NCBI GenBank assembly: GCA_030149585.1 | Contig: JASFBJ010000083.1 | Location: 1-12,365 of the forward strand | DNA from: Desulfobacterales bacterium | GTDB lineage: Bacteria; Desulfobacterota; Desulfobacteria; Desulfobacterales; JASFBJ01 | Direction: 5' to 3' | Length of the DNA stretch: 12,365 nt | Shown: positions 1 to 6,751 of the stretch, piece after piece | Layout: each line of letters begins with the position of its first letter | How positions within the stretch are numbered: the stretch's first letter is position 1 | Notes under the pieces: generated by a model | Databases searched by the model: none | What the model saw: only the letters and a program-made list of their open reading frames with translations | Told to the model about the DNA's origin: nothing | Made by a program: the position numbers and the translations under genes

Positions 1-690
1 AGCGGCTTTTGACAGTGGAGCTGCAGTATTGATCAGCTTTTTGGCTGCGGCCAGAGCCAGTGGACTTCGTTTGAGGAGTCTGGCTGCCAGTTTTTCGACT
101 GCTGCTGCTAAATTTTCACGGCTTACCACCTGGGTCACCATGCCTATTTCAAGGGCGGTTTGAGCATCGATCTGATCTCCTAACAGAATCAGTTCCTTGG
201 CTTTGGCAACACCAATCAGGTTTGGTAATCTGCTGGTCCCGCCAATTCCTGGAATAATTCCATTTTTGACATCCGGCAAACCAACTCTGGCCTCATCTGC
301 CATTATGCGAAAATCACAGGCAAAGGTTATTTGGAGTCCAGCCCCCATTGCGTGTCCGTTTATGGCCGCAATGGTTGGCTGTGGTAATTCCTCGATGAGA
401 TCAAAGAGTTTTTGACCGTATTTAATATCTCGTTCAATGGTTATTTGGTCTGTTTTTTGCTGATATTCAATGAATTTACGTAGATTGCCTCCTGCAGAAA
501 AAATATTATCAGTTCCGGTAATGACAACTACTCTTGCCTCCTGACTATCCTTAACAGCTTTAATTGATTTAGAAAGATCGATAAAGAGTAGATCATCAAA
601 GACATTTAATTTATCCGGCCGGGTAAGTTGAATTGTAAAAATCTTATCACTGAGGCGGCATGTAATACATTTCAGATTTAGCTGATCCAT
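1..690 (-). CDS. Enoyl-CoA hydratase/isomerase family protein (crotonase fold), 3' end cut by window edge
   Basis: The visible 230 residues cover most of a crotonase-fold enzyme, a family that hydrates, isomerises or cleaves acyl-CoA thioesters in the cytoplasm. The first oxyanion-hole segment is SAGGNL (residues 65-70) and the second is NGHAMGAGL (111-119). GIIPGIGGTSRL (144-155) is the classic helix after the active-site loop. The second catalytic acid of hydratases matches Glu166 in AKELILLGD, but the first, normally Glu after Pro (PE), is Asp140 in GLPD. This leaves open hydratase, isomerase or another acyl-CoA reaction. The ATG at 690 is preceded by AAAAGGA about 8-9 bases upstream. It is divergent from the PxxKW gene. 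Family membership is secure; substrate and exact reaction are not. The C-terminal part, perhaps 30 residues, lies outside the window. Confidence 0.93.
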   Translation of the reverse strand, partial: MDQLNLKCITCRLSDKIFTIQLTRPDKLNVFDDLLFIDLSKSIKAVKDSQEARVVVITGTDNIFSAGGNLRKFIEYQQKTDQITIERDIKYGQKLFDLIEELPQPTIAAINGHAMGAGLQITFACDFRIMADEARVGLPDVKNGIIPGIGGTSRLPNLIGVAKAKELILLGDQIDAQTALEIGMVTQVVSRENLAAAVEKLAARLLKRSPLALAAAKKLINTAAPLSKAA

Positions 691-726
691 ATAGATTTTC
701 CTTTTCGCATTGATTTAAGCGATTTT

Positions 727-753
727 TTTATACATATTTCAGCATAAAAGCAA
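727..753 (-). promoter_or_regulatory. Possible promoter of the crotonase gene
   Basis: Read on the minus strand, TTGCTT (plus 748-753) is followed after 15 bases by TATAAA (plus 727-732). The predicted start of transcription lies about 30 bases before the ATG at 690. The spacing is shorter than ideal, so this is a weak prediction by eye. Confidence 0.3.
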
Positions 754-764
754 TAATTTAATTA

Positions 765-793
765 TTGACAAATGCAATATGTTGGCATATTTT
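765..793 (+). promoter_or_regulatory. Probable sigma-70-type promoter of the PxxKW gene
   Basis: A perfect TTGACA (765-770) is followed after 17 bases by TATTTT (788-793), a 4/6 match to the -10 consensus. This predicts a leader of roughly 60 bases before the ATG at 859. The full consensus -35 fits the very strong ribosome binding site of the same gene and suggests high expression. Confidence 0.5.
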
Positions 794-840
794 TATGGGT
801 TAAGAAATAAGTACTGTATTATGTTTTTTTATATATCATA

Positions 841-854
841 AGAAAGGAGGTGAT
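841..854 (+). promoter_or_regulatory. Unusually long Shine-Dalgarno sequence
   Basis: AGAAAGGAGGTGAT is complementary over 14 bases to a 16S rRNA 3' end of the form ATCACCTCCTTTCT, the common bacterial ending as I recall it. The AGGAGG core (845-850) lies 8 bases before the ATG at 859 and decides that start. The in-frame GTG at 850 sits inside the Shine-Dalgarno sequence itself and is unlikely to be used. Confidence 0.75.
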
Positions 855-858
855 AATA

Positions 859-1137
859 ATGGTTTGTACAACTGCTAAAAAAGGTGAAGAATGTATATTT
901 ATGAGCACCAAAGGATGTACTTTTAATGGCGGGATTTGCCATGAGATCATAGAACAGTGCGATGGCTGCAATCGTTCTGCAGAGTTTTCATCCGGCTGGT
1001 ACTGCACAGCATGCCCTGACCCTTCTGTTAAATGGAAAGTCGGCAATTGCAATATTGCTACGCATGTCAAAACAACTGTTAAGACAAAACAAATAAAGAT
1101 AAATCCTCTTAAGGCATCCAAAAGAGGAAATGGTTAA
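859..1137 (+). CDS. PxxKW family cysteine-rich protein
   Basis: This 92-residue soluble protein has no signal peptide or membrane segment. It contains nine cysteines (3, 12, 20, 27, 34, 37, 49, 52, 64), including CDGC (34-37) and CTAC (49-52), a pattern suited to metal binding. The motif PSVKW (55-59), which follows the second CxxC pair, matches the small cysteine-rich 'PxxKW' family that I recall from Deltaproteobacteria. The last 25 residues are basic and lack cysteine. The family's biochemical role is unknown to me; metal or Fe-S binding is an inference from the cysteine spacing. The start at ATG 859 is set by a perfect Shine-Dalgarno sequence. It is transcribed alone, with its own promoter and a strong terminator directly downstream, which suggests an abundant product. 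Confidence 0.85.
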   Translation: MVCTTAKKGEECIFMSTKGCTFNGGICHEIIEQCDGCNRSAEFSSGWYCTACPDPSVKWKVGNCNIATHVKTTVKTKQIKINPLKASKRGNG

Positions 1138-1158
1138 TGTTATGCATGATCCATTGGC

Positions 1159-1191
1159 AAACCCCGTTTCTTACAGGAACGGGGTTTTTTT
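1159..1191 (+). terminator. Rho-independent terminator of the PxxKW gene
   Basis: A 12-bp stem (1159-1170 with 1176-1187, one T-G wobble) encloses the 5-base loop TTACA and runs into a T tract (1185-1191). It begins 21 bases after the PxxKW stop codon. The right arm can instead pair with 1194-1202, giving a competing hairpin (see findings). Confidence 0.9.
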
Positions 1192-1202
1192 ATCCCCGTT
1201 CC

Positions 1203-2468
1203 TTATTGGATTATTTCAAGTGTTGCAAGCTGAACACAGAGAGTTAAAAGCTGGACAGCCTGTTTGATATCTTCCATAGATGCAAAAGAGGGCGCAATTC
1301 TGATATTTTTGTCCTGAGGATCTTTTTTGCCGGGATAGGTTGACCCGGCTGGGGTTAATTTAACTCCGGCATCACCGGCAAGCTTGATAACCCTTCCAGC
1401 ACATCCCGGCAAGGTATCCAGACTGATAAAATATCCTCCTTTAGGACAAGTCCAAAGGGCTATGTTTTTACCTGTCAGCTCCTGAACCAAAATCTTTTGA
1501 ACTGTATCAAATTTTGGTTTTAAAATTGCCTTATGTTTTTCCATATGGGAATTTATTCCAGCCATGTTTTTGAAAAAGCGTACATGCCGCAGCTGGTTTA
1601 ATTTATCAGGGCCAATACTTTGAAAACTTATCTGGCTTTTAATAAAATCGATGTTTTTTTCGCTGCCGGCAAGCATGGCTATTCCAGCTCCTGCAAATGA
1701 AATTTTTGATGTAGAGCCAAATAATAATACCCGTTCAGCATTTCCTGCCTGCTTGCAGGCCGTTAATATATTTTTTAAAGGAGATGGGCTATTTGTGAGA
1801 TGATGTACAGCATATGCATTATCCCAGAAGATACGGAAATCTTTGGCTTTAACCGGCATTGCAGCCAGCCTCTCAACCACCTCATCTGAGTAGGTCACTC
1901 CTGTGGGATTGCTGTATTTAGGAACACACCAGATTCCCTTGATCATTTCATCTTTGGCCACCAGCTTTTCAACCTGATCCATATCAGGGCCTTGATCCGC
2001 AAGGTCTATTAAAATCATTTGAATTCCAAGAGAAGAGCAGATTGCAAAATGACGGTCATAGCCAGGACTGGGACATAAAATTTTAACCCCCGGCAGTTGG
2101 CCCCAGGGTGCTTCACCGGGCATAATCCCGATTGTCATGGCTTTGATAAATATATCATACATCATATTCAGGCTAGAGTTGCCGCCGATAATAAGTTCTG
2201 CAGGAAAGACTTCCATATATTCAGCAAACAGGGCTTTTGCTTCGGGAATACCGTCTATACCTCCGTAGTTACGGCAATCCAGACCATCTATGGTCAGATA
2301 ATCCTTGCTGTTAACACAGTCCAGCATCCCAATGGCCAGATCAAGCTGCTCTGGACAGGGCTTGCCCCTGGTAAGGTCCAGATTCAGATTGCGTGTTTTA
2401 AATTCCTGATACTGTTGTTTCCAGATTGGTTGTTTTTCTTTTAATTCAACAGTTGATAGCTTTTGCAT
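1203..2468 (-). CDS. Type Ic aspartate aminotransferase-like PLP enzyme
   Basis: A 421-residue fold-type I aminotransferase predicted to transfer the amino group of aspartate (or another amino acid) to 2-oxoglutarate using pyridoxal phosphate. Visible landmarks in order: TRGKP near the N-terminus (33-37), GGNSSLNMMYD (95-105) at the cofactor phosphate loop, NPTG (187-190), WDNAY (215-219) with Asp216 for the PLP ring nitrogen and Tyr219, STSKISFAGAG (252-262) with the Schiff-base Lys255, and Arg390 in NIRIAPS for the substrate carboxylate. The N-terminal motif and the SKISFAGAG form resemble the Ic aspartate aminotransferase family (Pfam Asp_aminotransf) rather than classical AspC. Length is normal for the family. 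AAGGGA lies 9 bases before the ATG. It is a single gene, convergent with the PxxKW gene and divergent from the yfaZ-like gene. Substrate specificity is inferred from the family only. Confidence 0.9.
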   Translation of the reverse strand: MQKLSTVELKEKQPIWKQQYQEFKTRNLNLDLTRGKPCPEQLDLAIGMLDCVNSKDYLTIDGLDCRNYGGIDGIPEAKALFAEYMEVFPAELIIGGNSSLNMMYDIFIKAMTIGIMPGEAPWGQLPGVKILCPSPGYDRHFAICSSLGIQMILIDLADQGPDMDQVEKLVAKDEMIKGIWCVPKYSNPTGVTYSDEVVERLAAMPVKAKDFRIFWDNAYAVHHLTNSPSPLKNILTACKQAGNAERVLLFGSTSKISFAGAGIAMLAGSEKNIDFIKSQISFQSIGPDKLNQLRHVRFFKNMAGINSHMEKHKAILKPKFDTVQKILVQELTGKNIALWTCPKGGYFISLDTLPGCAGRVIKLAGDAGVKLTPAGSTYPGKKDPQDKNIRIAPSFASMEDIKQAVQLLTLCVQLATLEIIQ

Positions 2469-2497
2469 GATATAAATTCCCTTAGCATCAAATTTGT

Positions 2498-2527
2498 TAT
2501 ATAAAAATAAAGATAAGATATTTGTAA
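2498..2527 (-). promoter_or_regulatory. Possible promoter of the aminotransferase gene
   Basis: On the minus strand TTACAA (plus 2522-2527) is followed after 18 bases by TATATA (plus 2498-2503), about 30 bases before the start codon. The match is moderate in a very AT-rich region, so it is tentative. Confidence 0.33.
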
Positions 2528-2547
2528 TTAGAAAGATCGCTTTCTAA
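2528..2547. repeat. Perfect 8-bp inverted repeat, operator-like
   Basis: TTAGAAAG-ATCG-CTTTCTAA is a perfect palindrome with a 4-base centre in the 275-base gap between the divergent aminotransferase and yfaZ-like genes. It directly abuts the predicted -35 box of the aminotransferase and has no T tract after it, so it looks more like a regulator binding site than a terminator. No regulator gene is adjacent. I saw no convincing promoter for the yfaZ-like gene in the rest of this gap. Confidence 0.4.
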
Positions 2548-2743
2548 ATGCTCTATACACAATATTTAAGGAAATTTCGACACTAAAGTATAAAAATATT
2601 TCTGAAAAATCAGATAAAAAAATAAAGCTGGTAAATGATATTTGAACTCCCCTTTTACATGTGCTATAGAGTCCACCTGAATAATTTCACTGGTTTCACA
2701 AAATATACTGTAAAGTCATTCTATAAGGAGTTAATACTAAATC

Positions 2744-3355
2744 ATGAAAAAAATTATTATTTTTGCTTTAATCTGGATATTTTTATCAGCCACAGTTTGT
2801 CTTGCACAATCCGTTGAATTACAGCTCACTGCCGGCAATACATCTGTGGATGCGGGTCTGGATGTTAAACGGGAACTGGACCAGGGCTATTATAAAACCG
2901 GAATTGGATTTGTTTATAACGATGATGAAGATAATGATGAGGACGAGTTGTATAGAATCGGCGATGTCCGAATTGTTGTGGGCAATGAGGCCTTTTATCA
3001 GGGCTTGCAATGTGAACTTGGATTAAAGGGGATATATGGCGTTCTTGAAAATAAAGATGATGATGGCGAGATTTCAGGACTCGGATTTATGGGCAGGGCG
3101 GCTTATACCCTGTCTGAGAATATATGCCCGATCCCCATTGAATTTGCCTTTGATATTAGCTGGACTCCCGGCCCACTGTCTTTTCTGGATATGGATAATT
3201 ATCTTGAGACTGAAGGCGCAATCAGCATCTTTATTGTTCAAAATGCAGCTATAATTTTTTCCTATAAACATTTCAATATCCATATGGATAATGAGCCTGG
3301 TGAATGGAAAATGGATGACGATCTATTTTCAGTGGGTTTGCGTCTAAGATTCTAA
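2744..3355 (+). CDS. YfaZ-like outer-membrane beta-barrel protein
   Basis: A 203-residue exported protein. Residues 1-21 form a signal peptide with a Lys-Lys start, a hydrophobic core and the likely cleavage site CLA-QS. The rest alternates polar and hydrophobic residues in the manner of beta strands and ends in RLRF, a terminal-Phe signature of outer-membrane barrels recognised by the Bam machinery. Its length, the acidic turns (DDEDNDEDE, 60-68; KDDDGE, 104-109) and the central GLGFMGRAAYTL (112-123) resemble the YfaZ family, whose function is unknown. The acidic loops might bind cations, which is inference. The start at ATG 2744 gives the signal peptide; AAGGAG is 13 bases upstream, a rather long spacing. 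Its stop overlaps that of the convergent caspase-like gene by four bases. Confidence 0.75.
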   Translation: MKKIIIFALIWIFLSATVCLAQSVELQLTAGNTSVDAGLDVKRELDQGYYKTGIGFVYNDDEDNDEDELYRIGDVRIVVGNEAFYQGLQCELGLKGIYGVLENKDDDGEISGLGFMGRAAYTLSENICPIPIEFAFDISWTPGPLSFLDMDNYLETEGAISIFIVQNAAIIFSYKHFNIHMDNEPGEWKMDDDLFSVGLRLRF

Positions 3356-5283
3356 AGCTGGGGAAGCAACACGCGGAAACCAATCACATCAGAAGCCAGA
3401 TCAGGCTCAAAACGGCTTCTTTTAGCAGATCGGCATTCATCAAGCGATGAATAATAATGTCCGCCCCTAATAACCCGTTCCACTCCCCTGTCTGGTCCAG
3501 AAGGAGAGGTTGCTAAGCCTTTTGGATAGGGGCCGTACCAGTCCATACACCATTCAGCCACATTGCCGTGCATATCATATAGACCCCAGAAATTTTTTTT
3601 CAAACTTCCTGCTTTAAGCGGATAATGGCGCTTTGTTTTAAATTTTGATTTGCAATCGCTAAACAAAGCGCCAGGCTTGCCATAATTGGCCTGGGCAGTG
3701 GAAAGACACCGGCCAAATCCAAAAGAAGCTTTTGAACCTGCCCGGCAGGCGTATTCCCACTCCGCCTCTGTGGGAAGCCTGTAAACCTGTCCCTCTTTTT
3801 TGCCAAGCCATTTAATAAAGGCCGTTGCATCCGTCCATGAAACACAGGTCACTGGAAAATTATCAGTCTGTTTTTTGTTATCAGTATCCCAGCTTCCTGG
3901 TTTATCCCAAAAACTTCCAGGTTTTTTCTTCCAACCCCCAAATTTTTTCTTGACATAGCATCCACCGGTTTTTTCAGCACTTGTTTTATATCCACTATCC
4001 TTTATAAAATGTCTGAATTGACCAACTGTAACCTCTGTGATCTGGAGGCGATACCCATTTTTAAAGATGACCCTGTGACCGGATTCATCATCATCAGCTC
4101 TTTTATCATTTGCAGGGCTGCCCATCAAAAAAATGCCTGGCGGGATATAAATAAACTGCATTCCAAGACTATTGCTCATAAGCTGTGCAACTTTTTCCAA
4201 CTTTATATTGAAAATATTATCCTTATCAGGTTCCAGCCGGATCCATTTTTTAACTGTTTTATATCCATGGCCGGAAACTTCCAGATGATATCTGCCCGGC
4301 TTTAGTTCCATGCCCTTAATATAACGGGGCCGGATGTTTAATACCCTGACCTGATAATTTTTTGGGTTTGACAAAATAATTAAGCGGCCACGCTGTTTTT
4401 GAGTTGTAATTTTGCGTAAAACAAAATCCCCCTTATCAAAGGCAGAATTATTTATTTTCCCATAAAGGGGATGACGGCTTCCCCCAGAGCTGATAATAAC
4501 CCTTTGTGACAGGTAATTGCCAAGTTCACTGCCGGTAATAAGCCCATCATGAATCACATCTGCAGCGCCTTTAAGTCCCTCTAAAAGAAATTTTTTAAAC
4601 ATGCTGCGGTCCGGGATTGGTTCATCAGCCCTGCCCGCAATAATATATTGGCGAACAGGGAGCCTGCTTTCCTGATTCAAGAGCCCGAGTACAGGTGTCT
4701 TTTGAGCAAACATTTTTCCTGAAAAAGAGGTATCAAAGAGCATCAGCACATGTCTTGCCCGCATCTGGATGGAATAGGTTTCCAGAGTCCGGCTGCTGAT
4801 CGCCTTGTCTGCAAATTCTTTTGCATTGCTGCGCAGCAAAGGGCAGTCTTTGGGAATGATCCAGCCTGTGCGAGTGCCGTCCGCCATAATTCGGGTTTCA
4901 CCATGCCCGGCATAATAGAAAAGAATAGAGCGGTTTTTTTCTTTGCCTGTTATATAAACAAAATCCTTTAAAGCAGCTTTCAACTCCTTAGAGTTTGGAT
5001 CAATCAGCAGGAGGACTTTCATCCCTGCCCGGCGCAACAGGCTGGCCACCTGTCTTGCATCCATGCCCGTATTTGGCAGCACCGGCCAATGATTATAATT
5101 ACTGACACCAACTACCAGCGCATGATAGTCCAAACTCAGATATTGATCATTCTCATCAATTAAAGTCGCGGGCTGATTATCGCTCCAGACAATCCCGACC
5201 CAAAAGAAAAAAAACAAAATTCCATATATTAAAATCAGGCTGGAGAGATGGTAATATTTTAAATATTTAAAATGCCTGTTCAT
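3352..5283 (-). CDS. Membrane-anchored caspase-like (Cys-to-Ser) / PEGA / SUMF1 protein
   Basis: A 643-residue multidomain protein. A hydrophobic segment (about 14-33) serves as signal anchor, placing the rest in the periplasm. Residues about 53-290 form a caspase-like (peptidase C14) domain: ALVVGVSNYN (55-64), the catalytic His127 in YYAGHGE, and the nucleophile loop DTSFSG (184-189), where Ser186 stands at the usual Cys of D-x-C-F/Y-S-G. Residues about 299-363 match a PEGA surface domain (GMELKPGRYHLEV). Residues about 373-640 are an FGE-sulfatase/SUMF1 domain, with IPPGIFLMGSP (380-390), RLPTEAEWEYACRAG (502-516), GLYDMHGNVAEWCMDWY (567-583) and a GFRVL end. The paired cysteines of true formylglycine-generating enzymes appear absent. 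The gene starts one base after the upstream stop (TAA-T-ATG) without a clear Shine-Dalgarno sequence, implying translational coupling. I infer a binding or scaffold role; residual proteolysis is not excluded. Confidence 0.9.
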   Translation of the reverse strand: MNRHFKYLKYYHLSSLILIYGILFFFFWVGIVWSDNQPATLIDENDQYLSLDYHALVVGVSNYNHWPVLPNTGMDARQVASLLRRAGMKVLLLIDPNSKELKAALKDFVYITGKEKNRSILFYYAGHGETRIMADGTRTGWIIPKDCPLLRSNAKEFADKAISSRTLETYSIQMRARHVLMLFDTSFSGKMFAQKTPVLGLLNQESRLPVRQYIIAGRADEPIPDRSMFKKFLLEGLKGAADVIHDGLITGSELGNYLSQRVIISSGGSRHPLYGKINNSAFDKGDFVLRKITTQKQRGRLIILSNPKNYQVRVLNIRPRYIKGMELKPGRYHLEVSGHGYKTVKKWIRLEPDKDNIFNIKLEKVAQLMSNSLGMQFIYIPPGIFLMGSPANDKRADDDESGHRVIFKNGYRLQITEVTVGQFRHFIKDSGYKTSAEKTGGCYVKKKFGGWKKKPGSFWDKPGSWDTDNKKQTDNFPVTCVSWTDATAFIKWLGKKEGQVYRLPTEAEWEYACRAGSKASFGFGRCLSTAQANYGKPGALFSDCKSKFKTKRHYPLKAGSLKKNFWGLYDMHGNVAEWCMDWYGPYPKGLATSPSGPDRGVERVIRGGHYYSSLDECRSAKRSRFEPDLASDVIGFRVLLPQL

Positions 5284-5284
5284 A

Positions 5285-6751
5285 TTATTTTTCAGCCAAT
5301 CTCAAAGGATTATCAAAATTAAAGCCGAATAAACGGGGATTTTCACCAATTACAGCAGCGGAAAAAATATAAAACACATAATCATAGGTCTGCTTTGGGA
5401 TCTGATCCTTATAATTTGTCAAAATATTCCAGAAATTTCGTTCACGGGGATTTTCCGGTAAAGACCGGATTAACTCGTTAACTCGCCTTTCACCCCAATT
5501 ATATGAAGCAATTACCAGCAGCCCGGAAGCCTGGGCTTCGGTGGTGTAGATATTTTTGATATACCTTGCAGCGGCCAGAGTTGATCGGCCGAAATGGTGT
5601 CTATCATCTTTATCATCCGGTTTTGGCAGATCCACCAATGGACCGGGCCGTAAACCGTATTGAGCGCCAGTCGAGGGTATAAACTGCCAGGCTCCCTTTG
5701 CAATTCCAAATCTGGTTTTAGGGCCACATGCGTTAACATTATAATTGCTTTCCTGTAAGGCCAGATAAAAAAACTGGGGCGCAAGCCCATAAGCCTCCAT
5801 GGTTTCAATAACCTTGGGAGTGTAGCCATTTATGTGCGCGCGCCGCACAGCCCGTTCCAGGCGGCCGGTAGCTCTCCATTTGTTTATATAGTTTAAAACC
5901 TCCTCAACAAAACCATCCGGCATATTTATTTCACACTCGCCAAAAATACGCGCTATTTTTAAAATAATACGCTCTTTATCACTGATCCCCTTACCATAAA
6001 CTTTCAGGGTATCAATAAACTGGTTATAGCTCTGTTCCATTTGACGACGCTGATTCCTGAATTGCTCGATCTTTTTTTGATTGCCTATATTGCCGGTTGC
6101 CATGGCATTTATAATAATTTTCGCAAATTCAACATCCAGCGCTTTCATATTATAAAATATATTTTCAGCCAAAGCCTTTTGCTTGCGTATGGCCAGATGC
6201 TGATAAACCGCATAAGCGCCGGTGACCATAAGCAGCAAAATTACGCTCCCTATAATCAGATAATATTTTTTTTTCTGTTTCTGCTGAACCTGGCTGAATG
6301 CCTTTCGCATCATCAGAGTATGCTCACCAGGCGCCACATCATCAGATGCGCTAAAATAGTGTTTTTGATAATCAGCCGGACTGGCTGCAGCAATAATGGT
6401 TTTTTCCTGATCCACCATATCTGGAATGGTTATGTGCAGCCATACGCCTAAAGCGCCCAGGCGCAAACGGGTATCCTGCCCAAGATAGAAATGATCTATT
6501 TTTTTGTTGTTTATGATCGTTCCATTGGAGCTTCCAAGATCCTGAATATGCCATCTTTGATCTTTAAAAACTACTTTAGCATGCATGCGGCTGACAGCTG
6601 GATCATCAATACAAATCTCACACTCAGGATCACGGCCGATTAAAAAGCTTTTCAAAAAAGAGCGTTGCAGAATCTGCCTTCCTTCTTTTTCCAAACTGAT
6701 TGTAAGAGGCGGTACTTTAGACAATTTTTCTGAATTTTTAATATTTTGCAT
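5285..6751 (-). CDS. FHA domain - transmembrane - lytic transglycosylase (SLT) fusion
   Basis: A 488-residue protein, numbered here from the ATG at 6751. The N-terminal FHA domain (about 15-110) keeps the phosphothreonine-binding residues: GR (39-40) in LIGRDPE, SRMH (54-57) and SSNGT (74-78). One membrane span (about 163-183) follows, then a helical linker. The C-terminal SLT domain (about 325-470) has the catalytic Glu334 in ALQESNYN, GAWQFIPSTG (353-362) and ASYNWGE (415-421), a variant of the usual AYNAG-type motif. These enzymes cleave the glycan strand of peptidoglycan to 1,6-anhydromuropeptides in the periplasm. The FHA domain would face the cytoplasm and could respond to Ser/Thr kinase signalling. 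A TTG at 6805 would add 18 residues that do not look coding; neither start has a good ribosome site. It is first in an operon with the caspase-like gene. Confidence 0.9.
   Translation of the reverse strand: MQNIKNSEKLSKVPPLTISLEKEGRQILQRSFLKSFLIGRDPECEICIDDPAVSRMHAKVVFKDQRWHIQDLGSSNGTIINNKKIDHFYLGQDTRLRLGALGVWLHITIPDMVDQEKTIIAAASPADYQKHYFSASDDVAPGEHTLMMRKAFSQVQQKQKKKYYLIIGSVILLLMVTGAYAVYQHLAIRKQKALAENIFYNMKALDVEFAKIIINAMATGNIGNQKKIEQFRNQRRQMEQSYNQFIDTLKVYGKGISDKERIILKIARIFGECEINMPDGFVEEVLNYINKWRATGRLERAVRRAHINGYTPKVIETMEAYGLAPQFFYLALQESNYNVNACGPKTRFGIAKGAWQFIPSTGAQYGLRPGPLVDLPKPDDKDDRHHFGRSTLAAARYIKNIYTTEAQASGLLVIASYNWGERRVNELIRSLPENPRERNFWNILTNYKDQIPKQTYDYVFYIFSAAVIGENPRLFGFNFDNPLRLAEK

Noticed and set aside
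819..1121. Minus-strand reading frame opposite the PxxKW gene
   Set aside because: The plus strand has the Shine-Dalgarno sequence, promoter, terminator and a recognised family motif; the antisense frame has none.
2635..2817. 60-codon plus-strand reading frame overlapping the yfaZ-like start
   Set aside because: No ribosome binding site, AT-driven composition, and overlap with a well-supported signal peptide in another frame.
3352..4165. SUMF1 domain as the variable target of a diversity-generating retroelement
   Set aside because: Such domains can be retroelement targets, but no reverse transcriptase, template repeat or adenine-biased variable region was seen in the window.
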